Positions 41,978 to 52,008 of a stretch of 64,000 nucleotides of DNA are shown in pieces. The stretch lies in the NCBI GenBank assembly GCA_043424615.1, contig JBHWOX010000033.1, forward strand, positions 1 through 64,000, given 5' to 3'. Source of the stretch: JAUNQW01 sp043424615. GTDB lineage: Bacteria > Bacillota > Bacilli > Lactobacillales > Carnobacteriaceae_A. Numbering within the stretch: the first letter of the stretch is position 1; each line of letters starts with the position of its first letter. Both the position numbers and the translations under genes were made by a program. The notes below the pieces were generated by a model that ran no database searches, was not told the origin of the DNA, and worked only from the letters and a program-made list of their open reading frames with translations.

Positions 41978-43537
41978 TTATTTAGCGACTTCGGTTATTC
42001 GAGTTTCGCGTATTACCGTCACTTTAATATGACCTGGATATTCCATATCTCCTTCGATACGTTTTCGAATATCGCTAGCTAATTTCACGGCATCTGCATC
42101 TAATATTTCTTCAGGTTTTACCATCACGCGTACTTCACGTCCCGCTTGAATAGCATAAGATTCTTTAACACCATCAAAATCATTAGAAATTCTTTCTAAA
42201 TCACTCAAGCGTTGGAGATAACTTTCCAGTGATTCACTTCTAGCTCCTGGTCGGGCTGATGAAATTTGGTCAGCAGCTTCGACTAATACAGCAATAATGC
42301 TATTGGCTGGAGCATCGCCGTGGTGAGAGGCAATGGCGTCGATGACTTCATCCGGTTCACCATATTTCATAGCTAATTCGGTTCCAATTTCAACATGAGA
42401 ACCTTCCACTTCACCATCAATGGCTTTTCCAATGTCATGTAACAGGCCGGCGCGTTTAGCCAACTGAATATCTTCATCAAGTTCGGCGGCTAAAATTCCA
42501 GCTATTTTCGCTACTTCTTTGGAATGGATTAAAGCATTTTGACCATAGGATGAACGATAATGTAAACGTCCAACAATTTTAATGAGATCTGGGTGTAAAT
42601 TATGGATCCCCAAATCAAATACTGTATCTTCACCAATCTCACGAATATGTTTATCCATATCTTTTCTAGCTTTTTCAACGGCTTCTTCAATGCGGCCAGG
42701 ATGAATTCGACCGTCTTTAATCAATTTATCTAAGGCGAGCTTAGCAATTTCACGGCGAATAGGGTCAAATCCACTTAAGACTACAGTTTCTGGGGTGTCA
42801 TCAATAATGACATCCATACCGGTTAAGGCTTCTATAGTCCGAATGTTGCGCCCATCTTTACCAATAATACGACCTTTCATGTCGTCATTAGGTAAATGAA
42901 TAACAGACACTGTGGATTCGGCAACTTCATCAGCTGCGTTTCTTTGAATGGACTGAGATATAATTTCTTTGGCAATTTTATCAGACTGGCGTTGAATTTC
43001 TTCTTCAGATTTTTTTACTCGCACAGCGATTTCATGTTTCATTTCATTTTCAGCTTGCTGAAGAATGAGTTGATGAGCTTCATCATATGTCATTTCAGCA
43101 ATTTCTTGCAGTTTTTCTTCCTGCTGGCTGCTTAATTCTTCAAGATCAACCTCTCTTTGATTCAGTTTTTCACTAAAGGCTTGTAATTCTTCATCTTTAG
43201 CTTGAAAATCTTGTTCCCGTTGAGAGAGTTGCTCTTCTTTGAAATCTAAATTATCTTCCCGCTGTTCTATACGATTTTCGTGCCGTGAAAGTTCGGCGCG
43301 ACGTTGTTGCAAATCATCTTCAACTTCCGTCCGATAGTCTTGAATTTGCTCTCTTGCCTCCAATAAGGCTTCTTTTTTTAGGGTTTCAGCTTCTTTATTC
43401 GCATTTTGAATAATCATAGTGGCTGTCCCTTGAGACTCGTTTAATCGTTTTTCTATGCTGTTTTTACTCATCACATAGCCGATTGCAAATCCAATAATTA
43501 AAGCAACGATAGCGAAGGCAATAAATAATAGGTTCAT
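41978..43537 (-). CDS. rny: Ribonuclease Y
   Basis: A 519-residue membrane-anchored endoribonuclease starting mRNA decay. It has an N-terminal membrane helix (residues 4-24), a long charged coiled coil (about 30-200), a KH RNA-binding domain with GRIIGKDGRNIRTIE (about 225), and an HD domain with LLHDIGKAIDGEVEG (about 367). Length and order are standard. CGGAGGTGACAAG precedes the ATG; its own promoter lies at 43623-43651. Confidence 0.97.
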   Translation of the reverse strand: MNLLFIAFAIVALIIGFAIGYVMSKNSIEKRLNESQGTATMIIQNANKEAETLKKEALLEAREQIQDYRTEVEDDLQQRRAELSRHENRIEQREDNLDFKEEQLSQREQDFQAKDEELQAFSEKLNQREVDLEELSSQQEEKLQEIAEMTYDEAHQLILQQAENEMKHEIAVRVKKSEEEIQRQSDKIAKEIISQSIQRNAADEVAESTVSVIHLPNDDMKGRIIGKDGRNIRTIEALTGMDVIIDDTPETVVLSGFDPIRREIAKLALDKLIKDGRIHPGRIEEAVEKARKDMDKHIREIGEDTVFDLGIHNLHPDLIKIVGRLHYRSSYGQNALIHSKEVAKIAGILAAELDEDIQLAKRAGLLHDIGKAIDGEVEGSHVEIGTELAMKYGEPDEVIDAIASHHGDAPANSIIAVLVEAADQISSARPGARSESLESYLQRLSDLERISNDFDGVKESYAIQAGREVRVMVKPEEILDADAVKLASDIRKRIEGDMEYPGHIKVTVIRETRITEVAK

Positions 43538-43622
43538 CTTGTCACCTCCGTATCATTATTTAATTAAACTGTTTTAAAATCGATTGTATAAAAATTGCTT
43601 GTAGCAACCATCATACATATTA

Positions 43623-43651
43623 ATCATAACTTTATGAATAATTATTGTCAA
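43623..43651 (-). promoter_or_regulatory. rny promoter
   Basis: -35 TTGACA (43651-43646), -10 TATGAT (43628-43623), spacer 17, in the gap after recA. Confidence 0.85.
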
Positions 43652-43688
43652 ATATTGCTGAAGCCATTTTTGGACGGAAGTTTTTATT

Positions 43689-44768
43689 TTATTTCTCTTC
43701 TTTTTCCTCTTCTAAATCTAAGCTCACTTCTTCTTGCTCAGCCAGTTCTTCTTCTTTGTGCATGGCAATTTCATCTTCATTGCTAGCTCCATAAGCGATG
43801 CGGATTTTTTCTTCCACTTCTGCTCTTAAATCAGGGTGATCAGTAAAGTATTTTTTAGCATTTTCTCGCCCTTGGCCGATGCGTTCGCCATCATAGGAAT
43901 ACCAAGAACCTGCTTTTTCAATAATATCCTTATCAGAGCCCATGTCGACTAATTCACCTACTTGTGAAATTCCTTCTCCATAGATGATGTCGACTTCTGT
44001 GGTTTTAAATGGAGGAGCTACCTTATTTTTAACAACTTTTAAGCGGGTGCGGTTTCCAATAGCTTCACCATTTTCTTTAATTTGTTCTGCACGGCGCACT
44101 TCCAAACGTACGGTTGAATAAAATTTCAAGGCTCGTCCACCTGGGGTTGTTTCAGGGTTCCCAAACATCACCCCAATTTTTTCACGAATTTGGTTGATGA
44201 AAATAGCAATTGTTTTTGTTTTATTGATAGAACCTGAAAGTTTTCTTAGGGCCTGTGACATCAGGCGGGCTTGCAGACCCACATGGGTATCGCCCATTTC
44301 TCCTTCAATTTCTGCACGAGGGGTCAAGGCAGCCACTGAGTCAATCACGATCATGTCAATAGCGCCACTGGAAACTAAGGCATCGGCAATTTCAAGTCCT
44401 TGCTCTCCCGTATCAGGTTGAGACAAGAGTAGTTCATCTGTATCAACCCCTAAACGTTTAGCATAAACAGGATCTAAAGCATGCTCAGCGTCAATAAAGG
44501 CTGCATTTCCGCCAGCTTTTTGACATTCAGCAATAGCATGAAGAGCCATGGTGGTTTTACCTGAACTTTCAGGGCCGTAAATTTCAATGATACGCCCTCT
44601 TGGATAGCCCCCTACTCCCAGGGCCACATCCAAAGCTAAAGAACCACTCGAAATGGTGTCAATTTCTTGGTTAGCCTGTTCACCTAATTTCATAATAGCG
44701 CCTTTACCATAGGATTTTTCAATTTTTTTCATTGCAGCGTTTAATGCTTTTTTTCTATCGTCGCTCAT
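43689..44768 (-). CDS. recA: Recombinase RecA
   Basis: A 359-residue strand-exchange protein, also the coprotease for LexA. P-loop GPESSGKTT (about residue 67), DSVAALTPRAEIEGEMGD, the L2 region INQIREKIGVMFGNPETTPGG, and an acidic C-terminal tail (EEEKEEK). Motifs are intact. ACGGAGG precedes the ATG. It follows pgsA at a distance of about 210 bases and has its own promoter with a LexA-like box. Confidence 0.98.
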   Translation of the reverse strand: MSDDRKKALNAAMKKIEKSYGKGAIMKLGEQANQEIDTISSGSLALDVALGVGGYPRGRIIEIYGPESSGKTTMALHAIAECQKAGGNAAFIDAEHALDPVYAKRLGVDTDELLLSQPDTGEQGLEIADALVSSGAIDMIVIDSVAALTPRAEIEGEMGDTHVGLQARLMSQALRKLSGSINKTKTIAIFINQIREKIGVMFGNPETTPGGRALKFYSTVRLEVRRAEQIKENGEAIGNRTRLKVVKNKVAPPFKTTEVDIIYGEGISQVGELVDMGSDKDIIEKAGSWYSYDGERIGQGRENAKKYFTDHPDLRAEVEEKIRIAYGASNEDEIAMHKEEELAEQEEVSLDLEEEKEEK

Positions 44769-44821
44769 TCTTTTACCTCCGTAATTTCGTTTTTGTATCA
44801 GATTTCCTGCTCGTTCTTCAT

Positions 44822-44872
44822 CATCATAACTTTTTTACTTTAGACTTGCAAGAAAAAAGCGAATGTTTGTTC
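44822..44872 (-). promoter_or_regulatory. recA promoter with a LexA-like box
   Basis: -35 TTGCAA (44850-44845), -10 TATGAT (44827-44822), spacer 17. Upstream, GGAACAAACATTCG (44872-44859) is one or two bases off the Gram-positive LexA box CGAAC-N4-GTTCG. Its place above the -35 is less usual. Confidence 0.6.
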
Positions 44873-44980
44873 CCTCTTTTCTCCTACACTTTTAATATAC
44901 GCCAAAGAATCCTTTATTTTCTTTTTAAAACAAGAAAGTGCAAGAATAATTTCTTGCACTTTTAATGTCAATCTTTATTT

Positions 44981-45562
44981 TTAGTTTTTAAATATGGCCC
45001 GGGCGTTCCAAAAATATTCTATGCCTGAGTATAGGGTAAAGATTAAAGCTAAATAGAGTAAAAGCTGGCCGAGAGAAAAAGGTAAAAAACCAAAAGGAAA
45101 ATCATCAATTAATAAGAAAATAATGGCGAGCATTTGAAAGAAAGTTTTTAATTTTCCAGCAAAAGCGGCAGAGACTACTTGCCCATCATTTTCAACGACG
45201 ATCAGTCTTAATCCTGTCACCGCTAATTCCCTCATCACAATGATGGAAACCACCCAGGCAGGAGCTAAATCTAGGCTGACTAGAATGATAAAAGCCGTCA
45301 TGGTTAGCATTTTATCAGCTACGGGGTCAGCAAAGGCCCCAAAATTAGTGACAATATTATATTTTCTAGCGATATGACCATCTAAAAAATCAGTCAGGCT
45401 AGCTATGATAAACACTAAGCAGGCGAGCAGAAGTTGGATAGATAGGCTGTGATTCCATATGATCAGCTGTCCCCAGGACCAATCTCCCAAACATAAAAGC
45501 ATGAAAACAGGGATGAGGATAATCCGAAAGACTGTCAGCTGGTTAGGTAGATTCCATTCCAT
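44981..45562 (-). CDS. pgsA: CDP-diacylglycerol--glycerol-3-phosphate 3-phosphatidyltransferase
   Basis: A 193-residue membrane enzyme making phosphatidylglycerol phosphate. The CDP-alcohol phosphotransferase motif is complete: DGHIARKYNIVTNFGAFADP...D (DG-x2-AR-x8-G-x3-D-x3-D), about residues 62-84. Four to five membrane helices. Only a weak ribosome site is visible; the start lies five bases after the rodZ stop, so translation is probably coupled. Between rodZ and recA as in many Firmicutes. Confidence 0.96.
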   Translation of the reverse strand: MEWNLPNQLTVFRIILIPVFMLLCLGDWSWGQLIIWNHSLSIQLLLACLVFIIASLTDFLDGHIARKYNIVTNFGAFADPVADKMLTMTAFIILVSLDLAPAWVVSIIVMRELAVTGLRLIVVENDGQVVSAAFAGKLKTFFQMLAIIFLLIDDFPFGFLPFSLGQLLLYLALIFTLYSGIEYFWNARAIFKN

Positions 45563-45567
45563 CGTTC

Positions 45568-46881
45568 TTAATTAACGGCTACCGTTAGATATTGGGTAGG
45601 ATTGCCTGCATTTTCAGCTGGGAATTCAAGAACAGTACCATTAATTCTAATTTCTGTACCGTCAGCATTTCCAACAGCAAATTCAACACTAGAAATAGAT
45701 CCATCAAGATTGACTTCCATGACTTCATCTTGACCTAAAATAGCTTGGCGGTATAACTCACCATCTGCAGATACACTGACCCAAGCTTCAGGAGCTGTGG
45801 AAGCAACTTCAACTTTGATTGTATCGGCCTCTTGGCTGTTCATCGCATAAATCGCATTCGTTCCATCTGCTTCGGTCTGTTCAATTTCAGCAGCTGGAAG
45901 ATCTTGGCCAGCTGCATCGTCCGCTGTAGAATCTTCAGACGGATCTGAACTGTCGGCTTCATCTGATTCATTATTTGCGGAGTCTTCAACTTGTTCACTT
46001 GATGGGTCTAAGTTGAGATGGCCGGTATCGCTAGCAGAATCTTGATTAATAAAGAAATAGAAAAGAGCTGCTGCAACTAAGATTAATAAGATAATAATTA
46101 AGAAACACCCGTAGCGTTCAAAACAGGAGGAGGACTGTTTCTTACTTTTCTCATTGACAGTTGATCTATCTTTGCGAGATGGAATGTTGTCATCATTCGT
46201 CGCTTGTCTGGAAGGAACTGGACCAGCTGTGGCTGGTTTGTTAAGGTCTGCATCTTCATCGGCCGGGTACTCTATGACCGTTCCGCCTGGGGTTTGGGTT
46301 TGTTCTCCACGATTCGTTTCAGCAGACGGTTCATGGCCATATCCTAGGGGTTCATCGAAAGAAACAGAAGTGGTGCTTATCTCATCGTCAGCTTCCCCTT
46401 CTAAAGCCCTCTCCTCATCAAAAGAAAGTTCTTGGGGCTGGCTATAGTTCACCGGATCAGGAACGCGACTAGGAATATCTGCCTGCTGGTCTGACGGTTG
46501 ATCGTCAGCTTCTTCATGATTAATATGAACCGGAATAGCGGTATCATTTTTTTCATGAATTAATTCATCTGAAGTGCTATCTTCTTGCGGGCGTTCATGG
46601 CGCGAGGAGCGGATGCGTTCAGCCTGCGCATGTTCATTGAGAATGTCTTCACTACTAGGAGCTTCTGTCCCCTCCAGTAAAGCCTCCCCATCTAAGCCTA
46701 AAGCTTGGGCATATTGTTTAACAAAGGTATTATAGTAAAATTGCCCTGGTAAGCTGGCTAGTTCATCACGTTCAATAGCATCCAAATACTTTTCTTGAAT
46801 TTTAGTTTTTGCCTGCATATCTGCAAGACTCAGACCTTGCTCTAATCTTGCATTTTTTAATTTTTCACCGATATTATTCAT
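45568..46881 (-). CDS. rodZ: RodZ-like helix-turn-helix membrane protein
   Basis: A 437-residue protein: N-terminal helix-turn-helix (LKNARLEQGLSLADMQAKTKIQEKYLDAIE, given in part: EQGLSLADMQAKTKI) at 1-70, a long acidic, Ser/Asp/Glu-rich linker (about 90-250), one membrane helix at about 258-278, and a C-terminal extracellular beta domain (DUF4115-like, VSADGELYRQAILGQDE). RodZ links MreB-type cell-wall machinery to the membrane. The linker is longer than usual. Member of the ymfF-ymfH-rodZ-pgsA run. Confidence 0.9.
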   Translation of the reverse strand: MNNIGEKLKNARLEQGLSLADMQAKTKIQEKYLDAIERDELASLPGQFYYNTFVKQYAQALGLDGEALLEGTEAPSSEDILNEHAQAERIRSSRHERPQEDSTSDELIHEKNDTAIPVHINHEEADDQPSDQQADIPSRVPDPVNYSQPQELSFDEERALEGEADDEISTTSVSFDEPLGYGHEPSAETNRGEQTQTPGGTVIEYPADEDADLNKPATAGPVPSRQATNDDNIPSRKDRSTVNEKSKKQSSSCFERYGCFLIIILLILVAAALFYFFINQDSASDTGHLNLDPSSEQVEDSANNESDEADSSDPSEDSTADDAAGQDLPAAEIEQTEADGTNAIYAMNSQEADTIKVEVASTAPEAWVSVSADGELYRQAILGQDEVMEVNLDGSISSVEFAVGNADGTEIRINGTVLEFPAENAGNPTQYLTVAVN

Positions 46882-46932
46882 CTTATACCTGCCTCTCTTC
46901 TTTGTCTTTTTTATTGTAACACACTCTCTATT

Positions 46933-48228
46933 TTAGACTGAATCATTTCCTAAAATCACAAATTCACTATAACGATTCGAATCGACGTAATTTTCCGCCA
47001 TGCGAATGATATCTTCAATTTGAATGTCATTAATCTGCTTAAGCAATTCAAAAACAGACTGGCCGTCATACTTAAAGCTGTACAAGTTTCTCGCTAAAAA
47101 CTCAACTGAATTTAAAGCCATCAATTGTTGGCCCATGAGGCGTTTTTTATACATCTCAAAGTTTTCAGTAGTCAAGTCTTTACTATCTTTAGCATTTAAT
47201 AAAATATCCCGCAAAGCTTGAAGGGTGTCTTCTGGCGTTTTAGTGTCACAGGATACCGCCATATAATCGTAAGACCGCTCCACTTCAGCATGGTATGAAA
47301 AACTATCATCAATCAAACCCGCATCATATAAGTCTAAATAATTCTGTGATAAGGGACCAAACAACAGGCTCATTAATAAGCTCAAACTTTGAGCTTCTTT
47401 AAATGATAAGCATTCATCGACTTGGCGAGAAGATCCCCTCACCCCTAAAGCAACTTTTGGCTTTTGCACAGGCATATGGATGGTACGTTGAGAAATGAGT
47501 CGGTTCAGGTCTTCTTCAATAGCTTGCCGGTCAATTTGTTCGGCCTTTTCAAAACTTTTGGCCGCTTGATTATCTTCGATTAAATGAAGCAATCTTTCCG
47601 GGTCGATATTTCCTGCCAAGGTTAAGACCATATTGGAAGGATGATAATAAGTATGATAGCAAGTATACAGATCATCGGCAGTAATATCCTGAATAGAGTC
47701 CACAGTTCCTGCAATATCGATTGATACAGGATGGTCTGGAAATAGGTTTTCTAACAGGCCAAACATCAACCGCCAATCCGGATGGTCATTATACATTTCA
47801 ATTTCTTGAGCAATAATTCCTTTTTCGCGATTCACAGATTCCTCTGTAAAATAAGGGTGTTGAACAAAATCCAGCAAGGTCAATATGTTTTTTTCTACCT
47901 GCTCAGTCGTTGAAAATAAGTAGGCTGTTTCAGTAAAAGAGGTATAGGCATTGGCTGATGCCCCCTGCTGGCCGAAGAGTTGGAAAACATCCCCCTCTTC
48001 TTTTTCAAATAACTTATGCTCCAAAAAATGAGCAATTCCGTCCGGCACTTGTATCATCTGAGTCTTTCCTAAAGGGCGGAAAGCATGGTCGATGGAGCCA
48101 TAATTAGTAGTAAATAAAGCATAGACTTTGTTAAAGCCTTTTTTTGGTAGCAGTCTCACTTCCAAACCATTGTCCAAGGTTTTTCCGTAGATGGTTTCAT
48201 CAAATTGAGAATAGGTCCATTTTTTCAT
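46933..48228 (-). CDS. M16 family peptidase, YmfH-like (active-site copy)
   Basis: A 431-residue zinc peptidase relative. The inverted zinc motif HxxEH is present as HFLEHKLFE near residue 67, with the distal Glu in EKGIIAQEIEMYND. It pairs with the neighbouring YmfF-like protein that lacks this motif, the usual two-gene arrangement of an active and an inactive half. Its ATG overlaps the stop of that gene (TAATG), with GGAGGTGACC as ribosome site. Confidence 0.92.
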   Translation of the reverse strand: MKKWTYSQFDETIYGKTLDNGLEVRLLPKKGFNKVYALFTTNYGSIDHAFRPLGKTQMIQVPDGIAHFLEHKLFEKEEGDVFQLFGQQGASANAYTSFTETAYLFSTTEQVEKNILTLLDFVQHPYFTEESVNREKGIIAQEIEMYNDHPDWRLMFGLLENLFPDHPVSIDIAGTVDSIQDITADDLYTCYHTYYHPSNMVLTLAGNIDPERLLHLIEDNQAAKSFEKAEQIDRQAIEEDLNRLISQRTIHMPVQKPKVALGVRGSSRQVDECLSFKEAQSLSLLMSLLFGPLSQNYLDLYDAGLIDDSFSYHAEVERSYDYMAVSCDTKTPEDTLQALRDILLNAKDSKDLTTENFEMYKKRLMGQQLMALNSVEFLARNLYSFKYDGQSVFELLKQINDIQIEDIIRMAENYVDSNRYSEFVILGNDSV

Positions 48229-49499
48229 TAGTGGTCACCTCCAGATAAGAAATAACTGGCTTTGAGTTGTGTTTGTTGAGCGACTTGAATCACATCATCT
48301 TTGTTGACCGCTTCCAAAGCTTCCAACCATTCATCCAAACTGTAAGTACGGTCGGTAGCCAAAACTTCATTGAGCACACGTTTTAAGAAAGCATTGGAGG
48401 AATCTTCATTTTGATAACGTGAATTTCTAAGGGCTTTTTTGGTTTGATCTATATCTTCTAGAGAAAAATCCCCATCTTGTAAACTTTTCAACTGATCAGC
48501 AATAATCTGATTGGTTTTCAACTGAGTCGCTGAATCGATTCCTGTTTGAACCGTCATCTTACCCGTCCAAGGAGATATGGAACTGGAAGCGTAATAAGCC
48601 AAGGATTCTTTTTCACGAACATTTAAGAAGAGTTTCGAATGAGGGTAGCCTCCAAAGAGCCCATTGAAAATCAGCCCAGCAAAATAATTATCCTGCAAGT
48701 AATAAATACCGGTGTCATAGGCTAAATTAAATTTCCCTTGGTGGACGTCATCCCGGTCGGTCGCCACAACTAAGTCTTCTTTTAATTGAGGACGGTAAAA
48801 AATATCCGCCTGTGGAAGAGGGTTAGAACGCCCTTTAAATCCCAATCCTTTCATTTGCTCAGTCATATAGTCTTCATCAACGTCACCCATGATTAAAATA
48901 TCCAGTTCACTCTGATTGATTAAGTCTTCATAGGCCCGATAAAGACTTTCTGGCGTACAGCTAGCCACATCTTCACCTCGCCCTATAGCTGGAAGCTGGT
49001 ATTTAGAATCGGGATAGTAAAGCTGGTTCAATCTTAAGCGAGCAAAAAGCTGCTTATCATCAGACAAACTATCGATTTCATCCAAAAGATTGGATTGCTG
49101 GCGTTGAAAAGTCTGAGGATCAAAACTCCCCTGCTGAGCATGGGGATGGAAAAGAGCCTGGCGAATAAATTCCATATTTTTTTCCTTTAAATCATTAGCC
49201 TGGCTAATAAATTTACTGTTAGGAAAGACAAATTGATATTGGAAAATGATGGCATTGCCTTGGCGATGAGCGTAAGTGCTAAAAGAAGCACCATAGAGAT
49301 GTGAAAGAGCCTGATTCAACAAACTCTGATTAGGGTAAGCAGCTGTTGAAAGGTCTAATAGTCGAGATAAAAGAGCATAGTCACTGAGTTTTTTTACGGT
49401 TAATTTTTGCTTGAAATAAATATTTATGCGGACGGTTTTGAATTTTTTTGTGGGAAAGCATTGCAAATAAACGCCTTCTGCTAATCGTTTGGACATCAT
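48228..49499 (-). CDS. M16 family peptidase homologue, YmfF-like (no zinc motif)
   Basis: A 423-residue M16-fold protein. At the place of HxxEH it has LLSRLLDLSTAAYPNQ, so it cannot bind catalytic zinc; it probably forms the inactive half of a complex with the YmfH-like protein encoded next. Substrate unknown; in Gram-positives these pairs are linked to peptide or pheromone processing only by loose association. AAGGAAGA precedes ATGATG. Confidence 0.9.
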   Translation of the reverse strand: MMSKRLAEGVYLQCFPTKKFKTVRINIYFKQKLTVKKLSDYALLSRLLDLSTAAYPNQSLLNQALSHLYGASFSTYAHRQGNAIIFQYQFVFPNSKFISQANDLKEKNMEFIRQALFHPHAQQGSFDPQTFQRQQSNLLDEIDSLSDDKQLFARLRLNQLYYPDSKYQLPAIGRGEDVASCTPESLYRAYEDLINQSELDILIMGDVDEDYMTEQMKGLGFKGRSNPLPQADIFYRPQLKEDLVVATDRDDVHQGKFNLAYDTGIYYLQDNYFAGLIFNGLFGGYPHSKLFLNVREKESLAYYASSSISPWTGKMTVQTGIDSATQLKTNQIIADQLKSLQDGDFSLEDIDQTKKALRNSRYQNEDSSNAFLKRVLNEVLATDRTYSLDEWLEALEAVNKDDVIQVAQQTQLKASYFLSGGDH

Positions 49500-49508
49500 A
49501 TTCTTCCT

Positions 49509-51824
49509 TTACTCTAAATTGGATTCATTATCTTCAGTAGTTGGATCAGTTGTTTCAATCAAAACTTCACGAGGTTTAGACCCGTTAGCAGGGCCGACAA
49601 TGCCACGCGCTTCCATATCATCAATCATTCGAGCCGCTCGATTATAACCAATACGGAAACGGCGTTGCAACATGGATACACTGGCAGACTCTGCTTCTAC
49701 GACGAGTTCGACCGCTTCATTAAAATATTCATCTTCTGGCTCATCAGCTAAAGCAGAGTCAGCTTCTTCTGAAGGTGCCATTTCTTCAACATAATTGACT
49801 TCTTGTTCATCTTTAACAAATTCAACCACTCTTTTCACCTCATCATCGGTGATGAAAGTCCCTTGTACACGTTTAGGCTGACTGGCTCCCATTGGCAAGT
49901 AGAGCATATCCCCTTTTCCTAGAAGTTTTTCAGCCCCGGTCATGTCTAAAATGGTTCTGGAATCTGTTCCTGATGACACAGCAAAAGCGATACGAGATGG
50001 GACATTGGCCTTGATGGTTCCGGTTAAAACATCCACACTGGGCCGTTGGGTTGCTAAAATCATGTGAATGCCTGCTGCCCGAGCCATTTGAGCCAAGCGC
50101 ATAATAGCATCTTCAACTTCTTTAGAGGCCACCATCATTAAATCGGCTAACTCATCCACTATAACAACAATATAAGGTAATAGAGGTAATTCTTTGCCTT
50201 CTTCTAGATTATATTGGCGGACGTATTCATTGTAAGTTGCTCGATTTTTCGTTCCAGTTGAGGCGAATAATTCATAACGTCTTTCCATTTCCTTCACGAC
50301 ATTATTTAATGCCCGAGCCGCTTTTTTGGGATTGGTGACGACCGGCGTCAGCAAATGAGGAATGCCGTTATAATCACTTAACTCCACCATTTTAGGATCA
50401 ATCATCATGAGTTTTACTTCATTGGGTTTGGTTCGCATCAGCAGTGAAGTAATAATACTGTTGATGGCCACAGACTTACCAGAACCGGTTGACCCTGCAA
50501 TCAAGGTATGGGGCATCTTAGCTAAATCGGCCATTTGGATCTGACCAGAAATATCTTTACCTAAAGGAACTTCCAGCAAATGCTTAGGATCCCGCTGACT
50601 TAATTCCATGGTTTCTCTAAAAGAAATAAAGCTGACGTCTTGGTTGGGGACTTCAATCCCAATCAAGGCACGCCCTGGAATAGGCGCTTCAATACGAATA
50701 TCTTTGGCCGCCAGAGCCAGGGCAATATCATCTTGCAAGTTAACAATTTTGCTCACTTTGACACCGGTAGCGGGTTGAATTTCATATTTAGTGACTGCTG
50801 GACCCAAATTAGCTTTCACCACTTTAGCATCCACATCAAAACTATCGAATGTTTCTTCTAATTTTTCGATATTTTTTTCAATCACATCATACTCATTGGA
50901 CTGGTCTGTCGCTTGAACCTCATTAAGCAAGGACAAAGGAGGAAGCTGATAATCTTCATTTTCTGCTTCAGAAACGATCTCGAATTCCCCATCGCCTCCC
51001 GACTCCTCCTTCTCACCTTCAGGGCCGACTGTTGGTGAAGCTGAGCCGGACTCCTGAGGGTCAGGATAGGAAGCTTGAATCACTGGGCGGTCTTGCTTGT
51101 GACTTTGAATTTTTACTTTTTCTCGCTCAGCTTGTTCGTCTTTCATTGGATCAGGCTGTTGCTCTTTTTTTTGCTTTTCTTTTTCTTTGGCAGGCTTTTG
51201 TTTAGCCGGAGCTGTTTTTTTTGAAGAACGGCCTTTGATTACTTGACCCAACCAATCGCTCAAGCTTGTAATTCTTTCAGCCATCCACTGGAAAAATTCG
51301 CCATAAGAAACATTAAAAATAAGTAAGCCGGCTGAAAATATTAACAGTGCAAGGACTACATACGTTCCAAGCTGGTCAAAGAGGAAGTGAAAGAGACTAT
51401 AAAAAACAGCCCCTATCATTCCTCCTCCCAGCTGTTGACTGATCAAATTCTGCCTAAAATCACTAAAAAATAAGCGCCAACTGGTCGCTAAGGGGTTCAG
51501 TTGTGCATAAGTCATTTGGCTAAAAAGCAGACTGTGCATCAAGGTTAAAATGGATAAAAATAAGATCATGATGCCCGTCATCCGTCGGCCATTTTTTATT
51601 TTCGGTGGTGCGCCTTTAAACAGCATATAAGCACAACATATAAATAGAAGCAGGGAGAGGATGATATGCATATCTCCTACAAAAAAACGAACAAGGTTAG
51701 CTGACAAACGGCCAACAAAACCTAAACGGCTGATTGAAAAGAAAGTGAGCAGGAGTCCAATTAAAGCTGATATCCGATAACGCTTAGCCAGCTGATCCTG
51801 CCGTCTTTTTCTTTTTCTTGCCAT
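49509..51824 (-). CDS. ftsK: FtsK/SpoIIIE-family DNA translocase
   Basis: About 771 residues: four N-terminal membrane helices (to about residue 180), a charged Lys/Glu/Pro-rich linker, then the RecA-like motor with Walker A AGSTGSGKSVAINS (about residue 440) and Walker B YIVVIVDELADLMMV. The C-terminal winged-helix gamma domain (AESASVSMLQRRFRIGYNRA) reads polarity sequences. It moves chromosome ends clear of the division septum. The ATG at 51824 (MARKRKRR) is more likely than the GTG three codons earlier; neither has a strong ribosome site. Confidence 0.95.
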   Translation of the reverse strand: MARKRKRRQDQLAKRYRISALIGLLLTFFSISRLGFVGRLSANLVRFFVGDMHIILSLLLFICCAYMLFKGAPPKIKNGRRMTGIMILFLSILTLMHSLLFSQMTYAQLNPLATSWRLFFSDFRQNLISQQLGGGMIGAVFYSLFHFLFDQLGTYVVLALLIFSAGLLIFNVSYGEFFQWMAERITSLSDWLGQVIKGRSSKKTAPAKQKPAKEKEKQKKEQQPDPMKDEQAEREKVKIQSHKQDRPVIQASYPDPQESGSASPTVGPEGEKEESGGDGEFEIVSEAENEDYQLPPLSLLNEVQATDQSNEYDVIEKNIEKLEETFDSFDVDAKVVKANLGPAVTKYEIQPATGVKVSKIVNLQDDIALALAAKDIRIEAPIPGRALIGIEVPNQDVSFISFRETMELSQRDPKHLLEVPLGKDISGQIQMADLAKMPHTLIAGSTGSGKSVAINSIITSLLMRTKPNEVKLMMIDPKMVELSDYNGIPHLLTPVVTNPKKAARALNNVVKEMERRYELFASTGTKNRATYNEYVRQYNLEEGKELPLLPYIVVIVDELADLMMVASKEVEDAIMRLAQMARAAGIHMILATQRPSVDVLTGTIKANVPSRIAFAVSSGTDSRTILDMTGAEKLLGKGDMLYLPMGASQPKRVQGTFITDDEVKRVVEFVKDEQEVNYVEEMAPSEEADSALADEPEDEYFNEAVELVVEAESASVSMLQRRFRIGYNRAARMIDDMEARGIVGPANGSKPREVLIETTDPTTEDNESNLE

Positions 51825-51924
51825 TATTTTCACATCACTTTCTTAAAAATATAATCACTTTCAGCATAACATTTATAACTTAAGGGTATTTTAAATATTT
51901 CGGGTTAAACTCAACAAGCAGAAA

Positions 51925-51953
51925 TTGAAAAAGTCGATCAAGTCCTGTATAGT
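51925..51953 (+). promoter_or_regulatory. yidC promoter
   Basis: -35 TTGAAA (51925-51930), -10 TATAGT (51948-51953), spacer 17. A small hairpin (TGTCTCTACAGACA) follows in the leader. Confidence 0.75.
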
Positions 51954-52008
51954 GACAGGGCTGTCTCTACAGACACATCGACCAGTATAATGCAAAGGAA
52001 TGTGCCGA

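Noticed and set aside
45900..46560. Acidic low-complexity stretch in rodZ as a frameshifted region
   Set aside because: The frame is intact from helix-turn-helix to the C-terminal domain; a long acidic linker is normal for this family.
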